In this document: in pieces, positions 12,283 to 23,900 of the stretch
How the letters are laid out: each line of letters starts with the position of its first letter
Position numbering within the stretch: the first letter of the stretch is position 1
Source of the DNA: Lojkania enalia
Lineage: Eukaryota > Ascomycota > Dothideomycetes > Pleosporales
NCBI GenBank assembly: GCA_010094045.1
Contig: ML986718.1
Location: forward strand, 1 to 64,000
Length of the DNA stretch: 64,000 bases
Direction of reading: 5' to 3'
Notes under the pieces: model-generated
What the model was told of the DNA's origin: nothing
The model's input: the letters and a program-made list of their open reading frames with translations, nothing else
Database searches by the model: none
Program-made: the position numbers and the translations under genes

Positions 12283-13861
12283 GAAAGCGCGAAGTGAGGG
12301 TATAGTTTTCAGTTGGGTTTTGTTTTCTGGGCGATCGTCCTTTCCTTGCTTCACGTCAGTGCATTCAAGTACAGTTGGCTCGCCTCAACTACAACGCCGG
12401 CAGCGATTGGCATCACTGCGCGAAGATTGGAGCAGTTGTGCGCTGCGCATTGTTGTCACGCACCTTTTGATATTGCACGAGCGTCTGATCACGGATTGCA
12501 CTATTATGCTGGCCTTCCCGTCCAAAGATGATCCCTCAATCCAGGCTCATATCCGCCGTTCGCCAGCAGTCCTCAGTCCTCCAAGCGAATTCGACGCGAG
12601 GGCGATCCAGAGCTTACGGCACAAGCCAGGAGTACTGGGACAGTCGCAAAGATGTCAGATGCTGCGCGGGCCAAGTGATCTGCCGCTCGAGGCTCCAGAC
12701 GGATGCACGGTACTCGGGGCGCAGATGGCAGATGCAAATGGGCGGCGAGCACGCGCAATGGAACGTCTGGCTGTCCCAATCTCTTTCGGGTAAAACGGTG
12801 GCCGCGATACGACTCTACTGCGATGCGTACAAGGCGAGGTGTGCTACAGTGCCGGCGCCCCAGCAGTCAAAGACAGTCAGTGAGGCTGTGAGCTGAAGCG
12901 GGCGAATCGTCGGCGGCGCGGTGCAGGTGCCAGCAGCAGGAAACTGTGCGGGCGTGCTACTGTGGAGGGCGTCCGGGGGAAAGGGGTTCGATTGAGCGCT
13001 GCGCAACGGGCGTGGCGGATAGGCGATTCCGTGGGAGAGCGCAGAGAGATAGAGAGAAAGAGAGCTGTGTGAAGGAGATGGTTGCGGGTGCTGGCCTGGA
13101 AAGGCTGGTGGTGCCGATGACGAGGTCGGCTGGAAAGCACCTGTGGCTGGATGCCGTGTGCTAGCGAGGATTAGAATGGGGCGTCAACAAGGGCCCTTCT
13201 GCGTGCACAGCAGGCAGCTCTCCGGCGCTGATGCACGTCCGGTGAGGCTCTGGGCCGGTGGAGATGGATATGTTTGCAGAGACGGCAGTGATGGTCTACT
13301 GTGTAGTATGGGAGCGGGAGGGTGGCAGTGGCGGGAGTTCAATTTGGCCCGGCACGAGTGGGCAGCCTCACGCGGCGGATGGGGAGTTCGTCTTCTGAGC
13401 GGGCGAATAACCATGGGAGCGCTCGACGCAAGCCAGCGAGGCACTCTCAGCGGGCTGAAGGCTGTGCCAGAAAGACAAGACCCAAGACTCAAGCTTCCAA
13501 GACCAGAAAAGAGGCGGGTGAGCTGGTGCTGCTGAGCGGGGACCGCAGGCCTGCTCCACCACTCACAGCGCCCTCCCCCAGCGCAAGCGCTCCTCAAAGA
13601 CCCAGAGGTTGCACCACGCTCAATACGAGCGCCACAGTAGCCGCGTCGCACGCCCATCCAGTTCACCAGCCCTCTGACTAAGGGCCCGAGGCGTCATGTT
13701 GCACTGGAGCACCGATGCACTGCTGCACTGTCTCCCGGCCACTGACGCGTGCCTGTTGGATGGCGATCGAGATGGGCACACTAGAAAAGCAATCTGAACC
13801 CGTCCAACGACCAGAGCCCGGCGCAAGAGGCGTCTGGTTCATTCCAGTTCAACGAGCCGCT

Positions 13862-14020
13862 CCCCTCCTCCCCCCTCCCCCCTCCCCCCCAGCTGCAGAC
13901 GCCCCCATCGGATGGGAGAATGGTAATGGGCAGCATGGCAGCAGCAGGGTCAGTGTCATCCAGTGGTGGCGCAGCGCCATGCCGACTTGCTTGCTTGTCT
14001 ACCCTCCCCTCCCCTCCCCT
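13862..14020 (+). promoter_or_regulatory. Cluster of six CCCCT motifs (STRE-like)
   Basis: CCCCT occurs at 13862, 13872, 13879, 14006, 14011 and 14016; the last three are in direct tandem. CCCCT/AGGGG is the core stress-response element bound by Msn2/4-type C2H2 factors in fungi. The cluster lies 1.6-1.7 kb upstream of the C2H2 gene start. A regulatory role is inference; the C-rich low complexity could produce it by chance. Confidence 0.3.
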
Positions 14021-14633
14021 CCCTCGACGCTCGGCCGGATGAGCCCCAAAGGAGAACTGAGCATCGCCCGAAGCAGCCAACCGCCCTGTCCAGCTGCCTT
14101 TAAGAGGACAGCGTCTTGCTGTGAGCGTAATGTTGTCGTAGAGCCGCTGCTATAACAGCCCGTTAAACCCCGTCGCCCGCGCCAATCGACCATGGCCGCT
14201 TCCAGGTTCCAAAGCATCCGTCCGTCCCAATAATCCAGCGCCGCATATCGCATTCCTGTGGCTAATATCAGCTCGCACGCCACACCCCTCTCCTCCATTC
14301 AGGGCTGCATGGGCCTGCATTACGCATCTCAGGATTCACCGGACACGGAAAGCCGGCCCTCGCCTGCTATCAACCAAGATTATTCAGATCGGCCATCGCG
14401 AAATGCTTTCAAGTCATCCGGAAGGATATGCTACCGTCTCATACCAGAGGCCGGCCGCCATGCTCCCTCCAGTGCCTCCCTCTCTCACAGACCCGCTCCC
14501 TGTCTCACCCCCAGTCAAATCCCCCATCAGCCACCGCAGCGCCCATCATTTATTTATCCAGCACCGCTAGATTCCCGTCCTACAGACCTTGATGCTCCGG
14601 CACCGCTTTCCCTTTTGATCCCACTAACGGTCC

Positions 14634-14676
14634 ATTCGTGCAATTCGTGCCATCCGTGCCATCCGTGCCATCCTCG
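14634..14676 (+). repeat. Short 9-bp tandem repeat
   Basis: Four to five imperfect copies of a unit like cgtgccatc, the first copies varying at one or two bases. No coding frame is associated. Short minisatellite of unknown significance. Confidence 0.75.
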
Positions 14677-16925
14677 CATAAATGGTCGGAAGAGCGATCG
14701 TCAGGCACGGTCACGGCATTCGCGAAGGCTCGCAGAAACGGCATTGTGATGCAGCACGTTTCTTTTTTTTTTCCCAACCGCAAACATCCAACCGACTCCT
14801 TAGCACCTCACGTTACACCCTGCTCCCCAGATTTTTCTTCTAATCATCCCATGAAGCTGCTAATTATAGATGCCCTCTCAGCACTATCACGCAAGGTATC
14901 CCCTTCCTCTTTCTACCGTAGTCTCGGATCAGGCCCCCGCAAAAAGTTCATCGGGATCAATATCAAGCCACACGCGTGACGCCTCACCTGCACCTGCAGG
15001 CGAGCAGCGAAGAGCTACCAGAACGCTGTACCCGCGCGCTGCCGGAACACTCTCCGGCCGTTGAGGTCGCCGACTGGGCCTCTTTCAACCGTCTTGTCCT
15101 ACCCTTTTATTCTCATCAACTCGGTTTTTGCGAATCCGAAGCCATCAACGCGAGACTTGTTCCTGGAGATCATCACTCTATTTTGGGAAACGCGGGTTCC
15201 TTCCGTCTGGATAATTGGGGCCTGGGAGCCGCTTGCAGGCGCATATGAATTGCAGCTTTCCCGCCTCTAGGGTCTGATTTATTCGACAAATGCGTCCACG
15301 TGTCTATGGCTCCTGTGTGGCGCTTCATATAAACTGATGTTGGCAGGGTTCTAAAGACAGTGTTACAGTCGTCTTCTGTCCAGGCCGTCGACATTTAAAA
15401 TCACACTGCAGAATCTCGGACTTGCTGCTTGATCAAGTTCAAGGGCCGAGCAACGCTCTTGAATCTGCTATTTGGAATGTTGGATTGGTGTGGTACTTAC
15501 TATGTGAGTTTGTGGCGTTCCATATAATTTCACTTGGACAGGATTGCGCCCAAGAGTTGCAAATAGCAGGTGGAATCCAGGTTGCGCCGGATTTCTAAAT
15601 TCCCACTTCAACCTTCAGTAGAATCCGATTCACGACTTCCAAATCCCTTCGGTCTCGACCCACTCCATCGGCCCAGATCTGCGGTTCTCCCGCTGTGGGC
15701 TCTCCAGGGAGTCTCAAATCCTATTCTCCTTCACTACACGCCGGAAAAGGCAACGGCTCGCCCCACCCACTGATCTTCAGGACATTTTCGTCGGCTTTAA
15801 GCACTATTATGATTGACCAATTGATCGCTCTGCAATTATCGTTCCTTATAAAAATTCCACCAAGCAGATCAGTTCGGTTGTAGACACCGGGCATGAATGC
15901 ATCCGAAATGATCATCCCTCAGCCCTATTCCATAATATGTGGCACAGCATTCAGTTTCTATGCGCCCGAGGCGAGTAAGGTTCCTTGGGCTTCGATCGGA
16001 GGACAAATGTGGCGAAGCTCTCATGCAACCTCAAACGGCAAACGCCAACTATCGCGACATGCCATTACGACCTACTTGCTAAGCCACTTCAATTTAGAGC
16101 CCTTAGCCTCATTATCATGATGTTCTTCAAATTCTCCATCTCCATCAGACTATCTCCATTTATGCTGTGGAGAGATCTGTTCGTCCTTTACAACGACCAG
16201 CAGTCTAAACAGTCGTCCTAAATGAACCGGAGCTTCATTCCTAATTCCTTTATTGGCTCTTCTACCTCTTCTTATTATTTTTCATTCACGCGGCATCAAT
16301 CCGGAGCCACTATGCTTTTGTCCTTACGGCCAGGCCTTCTATGTGATGTATCTCGTCCAGGAAATAGAAAAAAGGCAGTCCTAAATGCTTTGCACACGCG
16401 AGATACGATAAAAGTGTCAATGTTGCAGCAATGCGGGAGACACTTGAGACTAGCATACCACATTTAATTCAATACAACTTCGCGTTATCATAGTCTAGTA
16501 CCATACACACTAGCCGATTTCAACGCAAAGGACAGTCGTCACACAGCTTGACCACTAACCCATCCATTCAAGCATCAAGTGCCCATAACCCATCATCCTA
16601 ACAGCCCTCAGCCCTCTTCATATTCTGTACCTCGAGATATATAGTCAGAACCTTGCACATCCAGACATATCCCATTCTCCCCCCATTCTAACAAATCCCC
16701 GTCCCTCGCTAGCGAATCGAGATAGTGATACATATCGCCTCTTTATCCCCGCCAACACCCCGCCAATCGCCATCCGTCCTTCCCCTCCCCACTTCGCCCC
16801 GCCAAATTCTTTCCTTTCTACCTACATCGTCATCCCGAATCCCTTGCTCTTCTATTTCGTTATTGGTCTTCAAAGCAAATTTTTTATATAGTATTTAAAA
16901 AATCCGTCAATGCTAGAAATTAAAA

Positions 16926-17012
16926 GCATTGTTGGTCCAGCGGTAGGATATTTGCCTTCCATCACTTCAGAACGGCGAGCAAATGGCTCGGGTTCGACTC
17001 CCGGACAATGCA
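16926..17012 (+). tRNA. tRNA-Gly (anticodon TCC) with 16-nt intron
   Basis: The acceptor arms GCATTGT and ACAATGC pair perfectly over 7 bp, with A as discriminator. The D arm region (GTCC-AGCGGTA-GGAT) and T arm (loop TTCGACT) are intact. The anticodon stem TTTGC/GCAAA encloses loop C-T-TCC-A plus a 16-base insertion directly after the base 3' of the anticodon, the normal place for nuclear tRNA introns, then the last loop base A. The mature length is about 71 nt. It reads GGA codons. The gene stands alone between the C2H2 and eIF3j genes. Confidence 0.93.
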
Positions 17013-17943
17013 GTTAATCAATGGCTGGATTCCTATTGAGAAGGGACTGCACCCAAAGCAGTAGTTTTTGGGGCCTGAATAACTTTTATTTTAACAATAA
17101 AAAAGGCCGGTCGGCTCGGCGTGATTAGATGAAGACAAGACATTACGTATTTGAAGTTAGGAGCGAGAGCGTTGATCGAGCGTGGCCTTTTTCTTTCTTT
17201 TTTTTTTTTTTCAAGAATGAGTATGAAGATAAGCCATAAAGGTACGGCACTCGACGTGATATTATTCAGGAAGTGTATGTAGGTTCCTTAATGCATTAGG
17301 TGATGTGCATGACTTTTCCATCCTTACACCAAGCGTCGAATCGGAGTGTAGACCATATTAGCGAAGCAGGTTGACGACCTAATTACAACAAATTGCGGGC
17401 CATGTGTTCACTCCCATCTCGCAGCATGTCCAATGCTAGAAACTGTACTTGGACACATCAGTCATTGATTTGCATACAATCACCCAAACATGGTACAAGC
17501 CAAGGTACAAGACAATATGAAGTGATAAGTTAAGACTTCTATCTACCCCATCATTAAAACCAGTCTATTCATACCATCATATCCATTCCGTATCAATCCA
17601 TCCCCACCGACCAAATGCATAATCCCCTTATACCCTAACTTCGTACAAAGGTAACAACAAAGGGAACATGCAAGGAAAAGGGAGAATGCAAGGCAAGACA
17701 ACTCAAGGCCGCAAATGAGAAAGGACAGAAGTATCCCAACGCCGAGCAAGTAAAATAACCCAGATTGAGGAGATAAGTCTCGGTAGATGAACTTTTATAT
17801 GGTTTCGAAGCTCCGTAGGAGGCGAATGGAGTGATGATAGGTCTATGGGTTGAGTGCCGGTTGCGGCGGGCAGTGGGATAGGGGTATTCGCTTAGAAATG
17901 CCCAAGTCTATGCTGAGGATACAGGTCCAAATGCTCTCAAGGC
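17013..17943. other. Intergenic between tRNA-Gly and eIF3j
   Basis: No supported gene. A T-rich tract with a 14-T run lies near 17198-17211 and could serve RNA polymerase III or be random. The right part probably includes the 3' untranslated region of the minus-strand eIF3j gene. Confidence 0.5.
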
Positions 17944-19020
17944 TCACATGAAATCATCACTGCGCAGCATTAGCACATATCCCATATAAGCTATAATATG
18001 CGGGGGACTCACTCTCCAAAGTCATCATCATAAGCAGCTGTGTCCGCCTTGTAGCTGACATCCCGCGACGCGACCAGGCTAGTTTTTGTCTTCGCAGCCT
18101 TGGTCTTCTTGCCGCCCTTCTCGGCAGCCTTCTCCTCCTTCATCTTCTCGTTGCTGAGCGTCGTCAGACCACTCGCGATTTTCTTGACCTGGTCGCTAGG
18201 CAGCTCCTTGCAGATCTGCTTGGTGAACTCTTGCAAGAACAGGACGTAGTGAGCCTTTTTGGAGTTTGCGACAAGGAGCGGGGCGAGGGTCTCACGGAGC
18301 TTGAGGAACTGGTCCTTGGTGTTGGGGCTGAAGATGCCTAGGGCGCTAAGGTCAATGGCCTTAGTCGGATCGTCGCCGTCTGTTATTGTGACGGGTTTCG
18401 CGGCACTGCGCTTGTTGGAGATGCCCATGTCGCCGAACAGGTCCTCGGCGTGTCGCAGGTCTGCGTCCTGCTCCGTCTTCCTAAGGCGCGCGCGGCGAGT
18501 GGCTTCGTCCTCCTCCTCGTCAGAGGAAGCCTCATCCTCCATCTGCCGGCGGCGCAGATTCTCCTGTCTCCGCTCCTCGATGCGTTGCGACTTCGTCTTG
18601 TGGTTAGCCTTCTTCTCGGCCTCCGCTTTCAGTTGGGCCTCCTCAGCCTTCTTTGCCTTCTCACGCTCGACCTCAGAGTCCTCAGCGGCGTCCCACGATT
18701 CCAGCACCTGTGAAGACCAAGTCAGCACTGTCGCTACAGAATTCAAATGTGGGAAGGGGAATAGTGTGCGGGCGTACATCGTCGTCGTCTTCCTCCTCGT
18801 CGTCGAACTTGCTGCGGCGGGCGATAGGTGCCGGGGGGGAGGAGGGCGGGGTGCTATCGTCGTCTTCTTCGTCTACAGAGTGAGATGTTAGTATGAAGAT
18901 CGCAATAGATGGAGGGTCGTGCCGGTTGCGTTTGACGAGCGATACGTTGGTATCGCCCCGTGTCGTTTCGCACAGCGATAGGAGACAGGAGTATGACGTA
19001 CCCCACTTCGAAGGCGCCAT
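17944..19020 (-). CDS. HCR1: Eukaryotic translation initiation factor 3 subunit J
   Basis: eIF3j binds the 40S decoding site and eIF3, helping start-codon recognition and ribosome recycling in the cytoplasm. I read four exons: 19020-19002, 18872-18778, 18707-18013 and 17959-17944, joining to 274 residues. The N-terminus MAPSKW is followed by an acidic stretch and a DDEEEDDDD run. The central part is a charged helical region (KKAEEAQLKAEAEKKAN, then LRRRQMEDEASSDEEED). The C-terminal domain follows (AEDLFGDMGI to the YVLFLQEFTKQI helix). The last intron (18012-17960, GTGAGT...CAG) restores the conserved acidic C-terminal tail ending DDDFM; without it the protein would end FGE. Length is normal for the family (about 260-270). 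Confidence 0.93.
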
Positions 19021-19929
19021 GGTTGCGGTTGGAAACTGTAAGGCGTCTACAGTCGCTGAGAATTGGTAGGAGGATGTGCGCGTACAGGCGTCGTCCGTCT
19101 GGCGCGCCGAATTCCGCGTGTTGTCTTGTGTGTGTGGGTGAAGGGAAGTGAGTGCGAGAGCCAAATTACGGAGACGAAGAGACCGCGTTGGCGTCGCAGG
19201 ACAAAGGTTCGGGTTCTGGGTCTCTCCTGCTCCTACCGACTGGGGGCTCGGCGCTCCTGCCCTATCGCTTCCGGTGGTACTGGGCACTGGGCACGCACTG
19301 AAAATTATTGTTCTCGTTGCTGCCCAATCAGCTGCACATCCTGCAGTGGCGGCGGCCTTCTAGAAGATGACGCCCTTTTGGGTAAAAGATGGTCGCGAAG
19401 TCGATGCGGTTGTCCTTCTAAAATAATAATGCTAGATATTCGAGTGCCCTCTTGGTATCGAGCAATTCACTATCCGCAGTCGTAACGCACTCCAGTGCCG
19501 AAGCCTCAGTTCGACTAAAGTTGCCAGGTAAATCATATGTGTAGTAGTCGGCGCTTCAAATCTAGCCGCCATGAGTTAGAGTCACATGTGTATCGCAATG
19601 CTTTTTTGGTTTCTATACCTAATTATCACATTATGTTATGTCTGCGAGTTTGAGGGGTATCCAATCGAACGATCTTGGAGCCCAAGTCCAAGACTTAGTG
19701 CGGCTAATACATTGAATTATCAACCAGGACATGTTTTCAAGTGCTACCGGGACTTGTACTCCATAGCGACCTTCGTCTAGGGGTAGAATGGCGAGCGTAG
19801 CCACTACTGCATCTTCATATAAATTACAAACCGGGAGCTAGCATTTTTCCATCTTAATTCCAAGGTTTGGGAATTGTATAGTTGTTGAAGCCTTTCATTT
19901 CTCCACTTGAGCGAGAGGTTGTCAGCAGT

Positions 19930-19952
19930 ATATTAAATATTAAATATTAAAT
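19930..19952 (+). repeat. Tandem 7-bp repeat (attaaat)
   Basis: Three exact copies of an attaaat unit in an AT-rich stretch. No associated gene. Confidence 0.8.
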
Positions 19953-20428
19953 GTACAATGTCTCTAGCAAAGTAGCTGTAGGTGCGGATAAAAGAGTGGT
20001 AATGGAGATTTCTTGTTACAATAGACAGCTAGTTCAAATGCGGCTTATTTCTACACCACTCATTCTAAGAATTCGATACCCTTCCACCATTCCTCCTAGG
20101 AACCAGTCCAGATAGAGCACATCAAACTTGAAATATATTTCTAACTAACTATTCATCGTCGGGTGCGTAGCAAAATATATTATAAGGGAAACATCATTCT
20201 TCTGCGTATGTGATAGGTAAGCGACACGAAGGACACGTCTCGAGGCCTTCCATAAGTAGCCTCGAGGATGAACGAGCTAGTTCACATGTTGCGCATCATC
20301 TATACAGCAACCTATCAAATCTAGAGATATAGCAGGTGGTTGCAACGAGGCTCGATCTCCCGTCTTAAGGCTCTGCAAATCGCCGCCCCCTGAGTGCGGA
20401 CACGCGCCTGCTTACTCACATCGAAAGC

Positions 20429-20480
20429 TGAGGTTAAGCAGGGCTGGCCTGGGAATTAGACAGGGACGAAATGTTGGAAG
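20429..20480 (+). pseudogene. Possible 5S rRNA relic
   Basis: The segment ggttaagcagggctggcctgg followed by ttag and ggga resembles the internal control region of eukaryotic 5S rRNA (A box AAGTTAAGCAGGG, then GCCTGGTTAGTA and GGATGGG). The rest of a 5S gene cannot be aligned by eye. In filamentous ascomycetes 5S genes are dispersed, and decayed copies are known, for example the RIP-mutated zeta-eta region of Neurospora. This could equally be a chance match. Confidence 0.3.
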
Positions 20481-20900
20481 GCATGTGACCTGTACGGCAC
20501 CCACGCCGAATGTAAGCAAATTACGGACAGGCCATAATTATGTCTAACGCCATGCGCAAGAGAAGTAGCCGAGAGATCTTGCGGTGATGAGATAGGGCAG
20601 GCACGTGCACGCCCGAGCCCCTGCTGAAGTCGATCCGCGCCAAGAATCACGTGGCTGGTCCTTGGCTTACTTCCACGTACGAATTAGGTCTCCAGGTCGG
20701 AGCTCCTTTACAAGAAAACAACTCCTACCGCACCCTAACCACCACCATCCACCCACCCCCGACCAACACTCTCTCATTTCCTTTTGCGCGCTTTCGGCGT
20801 TCTGCATCTGGGTCTAATTCTGCCTTGTCGTTTCCACGATACCCTTCCGTAGCCCGTTCTCCCACCCGCCGGTGAGGTCGGAGCTGGTCCAGTCGCAATC

Positions 20901-23900
20901 ATGGCCCAGCAGCGCATTCCATTGAATGTCCAGCAGCCTGTGCAGGTAAGTTTCTCCGCGAAGATCACGCTCACACGGGCGCATTGCTAACATTTGCAAT
21001 AGTTGACGAATCTGAATATCCTCGTATGTTGGTCCTCTCGCCAGCGCCGCTGTGCTCGCCTATGACCTCAGGTCGGAGGAAGCAGCTAACAGAACACATA
21101 GCCTGCATCAATATCATGGCAGAACTGTGTAAGTAACGCCCTTGTCACGCCCTTGCAATTGCAACTGTTCACTAACGATGCCCCCAGACGCTCGAGTCGG
21201 ACCACTATGTTTGCGTGCGTCAACAAACCGCAGAGGGTCAGCCCGGCGAAACTGTCATCGTAAACCTCAAGAATCTGAACGATGTCGTCCGGCGGCCGAT
21301 TCGGGCGGATAGTGCCATTATGCACCTGACGGAGCCCATAATCGCCCTTAAGGCACAGTCGCGGACAGTACAGCTTTTCAATCTCGAGACCAAGGAGCGC
21401 CTGCAGACATACTCCCACCACGAGGATATTGTCTTCTGGCGATGGGTCAGTCAGACTACTCTTGCTATCGTTGGTACAACTGGCGTTTATCACTGGGATA
21501 TTCTAGGGGCAAAGCAGCATACGCCGACCAAGGTCTTTGACCGCCAGGAGCATCTCCAGGTTTGTATATGGCTCCGCTTCTGTGGGTTCCGCGCTGACTG
21601 ATCTTCAGAACAACCAAATTATTAACTATGTGGTGAATGACGATGAGAGCTGGTCATGTTTGGTTGGAATCACATCAGCGCCCGGCGGTGGCGTTCGCGG
21701 CAATCTGCAGCTCTTCTCTAAGGCGCGGAATGTCAGCCAGCCTCTTGAGGGCCACGCGGCGACATTTGGAACCATCCGTCTCGAGGGCGCTTCTTCCGAC
21801 ACCAAACTCTTCGCTTTTGCTGTGCGAACTGCCTCCGGAGAGGCGAAACTGAATATCGTCGAGGTTGACCATAATCCTGCAAACCCTGCCTTCCCCAAGC
21901 GCCTTATCCCCGTGCACTGGCCGGTGGAGGGATCTAATGACTTCCCGCTTGGACTCCACATTGCAAACAAGTATGGACTCATCATGGTCATTACCAAATT
22001 CGGCTTCATCCATTTGCACGACCTAGAGAGCGGCATGCCTCTGTTTTTGAATAGGATCTCAGAGGAGACGGTGTTCACTACTGCGAAGGACGATGCGGGC
22101 ACAGGCGTGGTCATCATTAACAAGCGGGGTCAAGTACTGCATACGACGGTTAAGGAGGATGTTATCATACCTTACATCATGGAGAACCCAGCTTGCGCCG
22201 AGATAGCCTACAAACTGGCTTCTAGGGGCGGCCTTCCAGGCGCGGACCAGTTGTACCAACAGCGCTTCGAGCATTTGATGCAACAGGGCAGCTACGCCGA
22301 GGCAGCAAAGGTTGCAGCGGACTCGCCCCGAGGATTTCTACGAACGTCGCATACGATGAATAGACTTCGTCAAGTCCCACAACAGGAAGGACAGATTACG
22401 GTCCTTCTACAGTACTTCGGCCAGCTTCTCGACAAAGGCAAGCTGAACAAGGAGGAGACATTGGAGCTTGCCCGCCCTGTCTTCCAGCAAGGACGAAAGC
22501 ATCTGATAGAGAAGTGGCACAAAGAGGGCAAGCTCGACTGCTCGGAAGAGCTTGGAGACCTTGCAAAGCCTCACGATCTTAGCCTGGCGCTTTCCATCTA
22601 TAAAGAAGCCAATGTTCCTCAGAAGGCTGTAGCCGCATTTGCGGAGCTTGGGCAATTCGATATGATCCTCAAGTATTCCGACGAGACTGGGTACCGACCG
22701 GATTTCAATGTCCTCTTGCAACACATTATCCGCGTAAATCCTGGGAAGGGTGCCGATTTCGCGGTCACCTTGGCTAAACACCCGGGCGGCCCGCTTATTA
22801 GCCTTGACCGTGTAGTCGACATATTCCAGTCTCAGGGCATGATTCAGCAGGCCACGTCTTTCCTCCTAGAGGTCCTCACCAACAACCTTCCGGAGGAGGG
22901 CCATCTCCAAACAAAGCTGCTAGAAATGAATCTTCTCAACGCGCCCCAGGTCGCAGACGCTATTCTCGGCAACGAGATGTTCACACACTACGACAGGGCC
23001 CGTATCGCCCAGCTGTGTGAGAACGCTGGTCTCTATACTCGAGCCCTTGAGCACAACGATGACCCAGCCGCGATTAAGCGCATTGTCGTGCAGACTGACA
23101 AACTGCCTGAGGAGTGGTTACTCAACTACTTCGGTCAGTTGACAGTCGAATTGTCGTTGGAGTGCTTGGACAAGATGCTCGAGTACAACATCCGTCAGAA
23201 TCTGCAGACTGTCATTCGCATCGCCCAGAAGTACTCCGACCTCCTCGGCCCCAATAAGATTATTGAGCTCCTGGAGAAGTACCGTACTGCCGAAGGGCTA
23301 TACTTCTATCTCGGCGCTATTGTTAACGTTAGCGAGGATAAGGACGTCCACTTCAAATATATTGAGGCTGCTACGAGGGTCGGTCAGCTGAACGAAGTCG
23401 AGCGTATTTGCCGCGAGAGCAATTATTACGACCCCGAGAAGGTCAAAAACTTCCTCAAGGAGGCCAATCTCAGTGAGCAGCTGCCTCTAATCATTGTGTG
23501 CGACCGCTTCAACTTCATTCATGATTTGGTTCTCTATCTCTACAAGAACCAACAGTTTAAGTCGATTGAGGTCTATGTCCAGCGCGTTAACCCCGCTCGA
23601 ACCCCCGCTGTGATTGGTGGTCTTCTTGATGTCGACTGCGACGAAGGTATTATCAAGGGTCTCTTGGCCTCGGTTACTCCTTCTTCTATTCCGATCGATG
23701 AACTTGTCGCCGAAGTCGAGTCTCGCAACCGCCTTAAGCTGCTCCTACCCTTCCTCGAGCAGACTCTGGCCGCTGGAAACCAGCAGCAGGCTGTGTACAA
23801 TGCTCTCGCCAAGATATACATTGATAGCAATAACAACCCCGAGAAGTTCCTCAAAGAGAACGATCAGTACGATACTCTGGTCGTTGGTAAATACTGCGAG

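Larger units (their letters stand above)
12283..16925. other. Long intergenic region upstream of the C2H2 gene
   Basis: About 4.6 kb. The part to about 14.0 kb is GC-rich and contains many chance open frames on both strands, none with recognisable domains. It probably holds the promoter and leader of the C2H2 gene. It includes C-rich blocks with repeated CCCCT motifs near 13.86 and 14.0 kb and a 9-bp tandem repeat near 14.64 kb. From about 15.4 to 16.9 kb the DNA becomes AT-leaning and featureless up to the tRNA gene. Confidence 0.5.
19021..20900. other. Divergent promoter region eIF3j / clathrin heavy chain
   Basis: About 1.9 kb between two genes transcribed away from each other, so both promoters lie here. 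A CCAAT box (cccaatcagc) lies near 19322. CT- and CCACC-rich leader sequence lies at about 20735-20790, just before clathrin. The middle contains a 7-bp tandem repeat (19930-19952) and a 5S-rRNA-like fragment near 20.43 kb. No protein gene is visible. Confidence 0.55.

Noticed and set aside
12131..14155. Open frames of 100-220 codons on both strands around the C2H2 gene start and upstream
   Set aside because: Partly antisense to the C2H2 gene and otherwise in a GC-rich promoter region; no recognisable protein content.
19765..19840. tRNA-like string gtctaggggtagaatggc
   Set aside because: Only the A-box region fits; no T arm or acceptor pairing.
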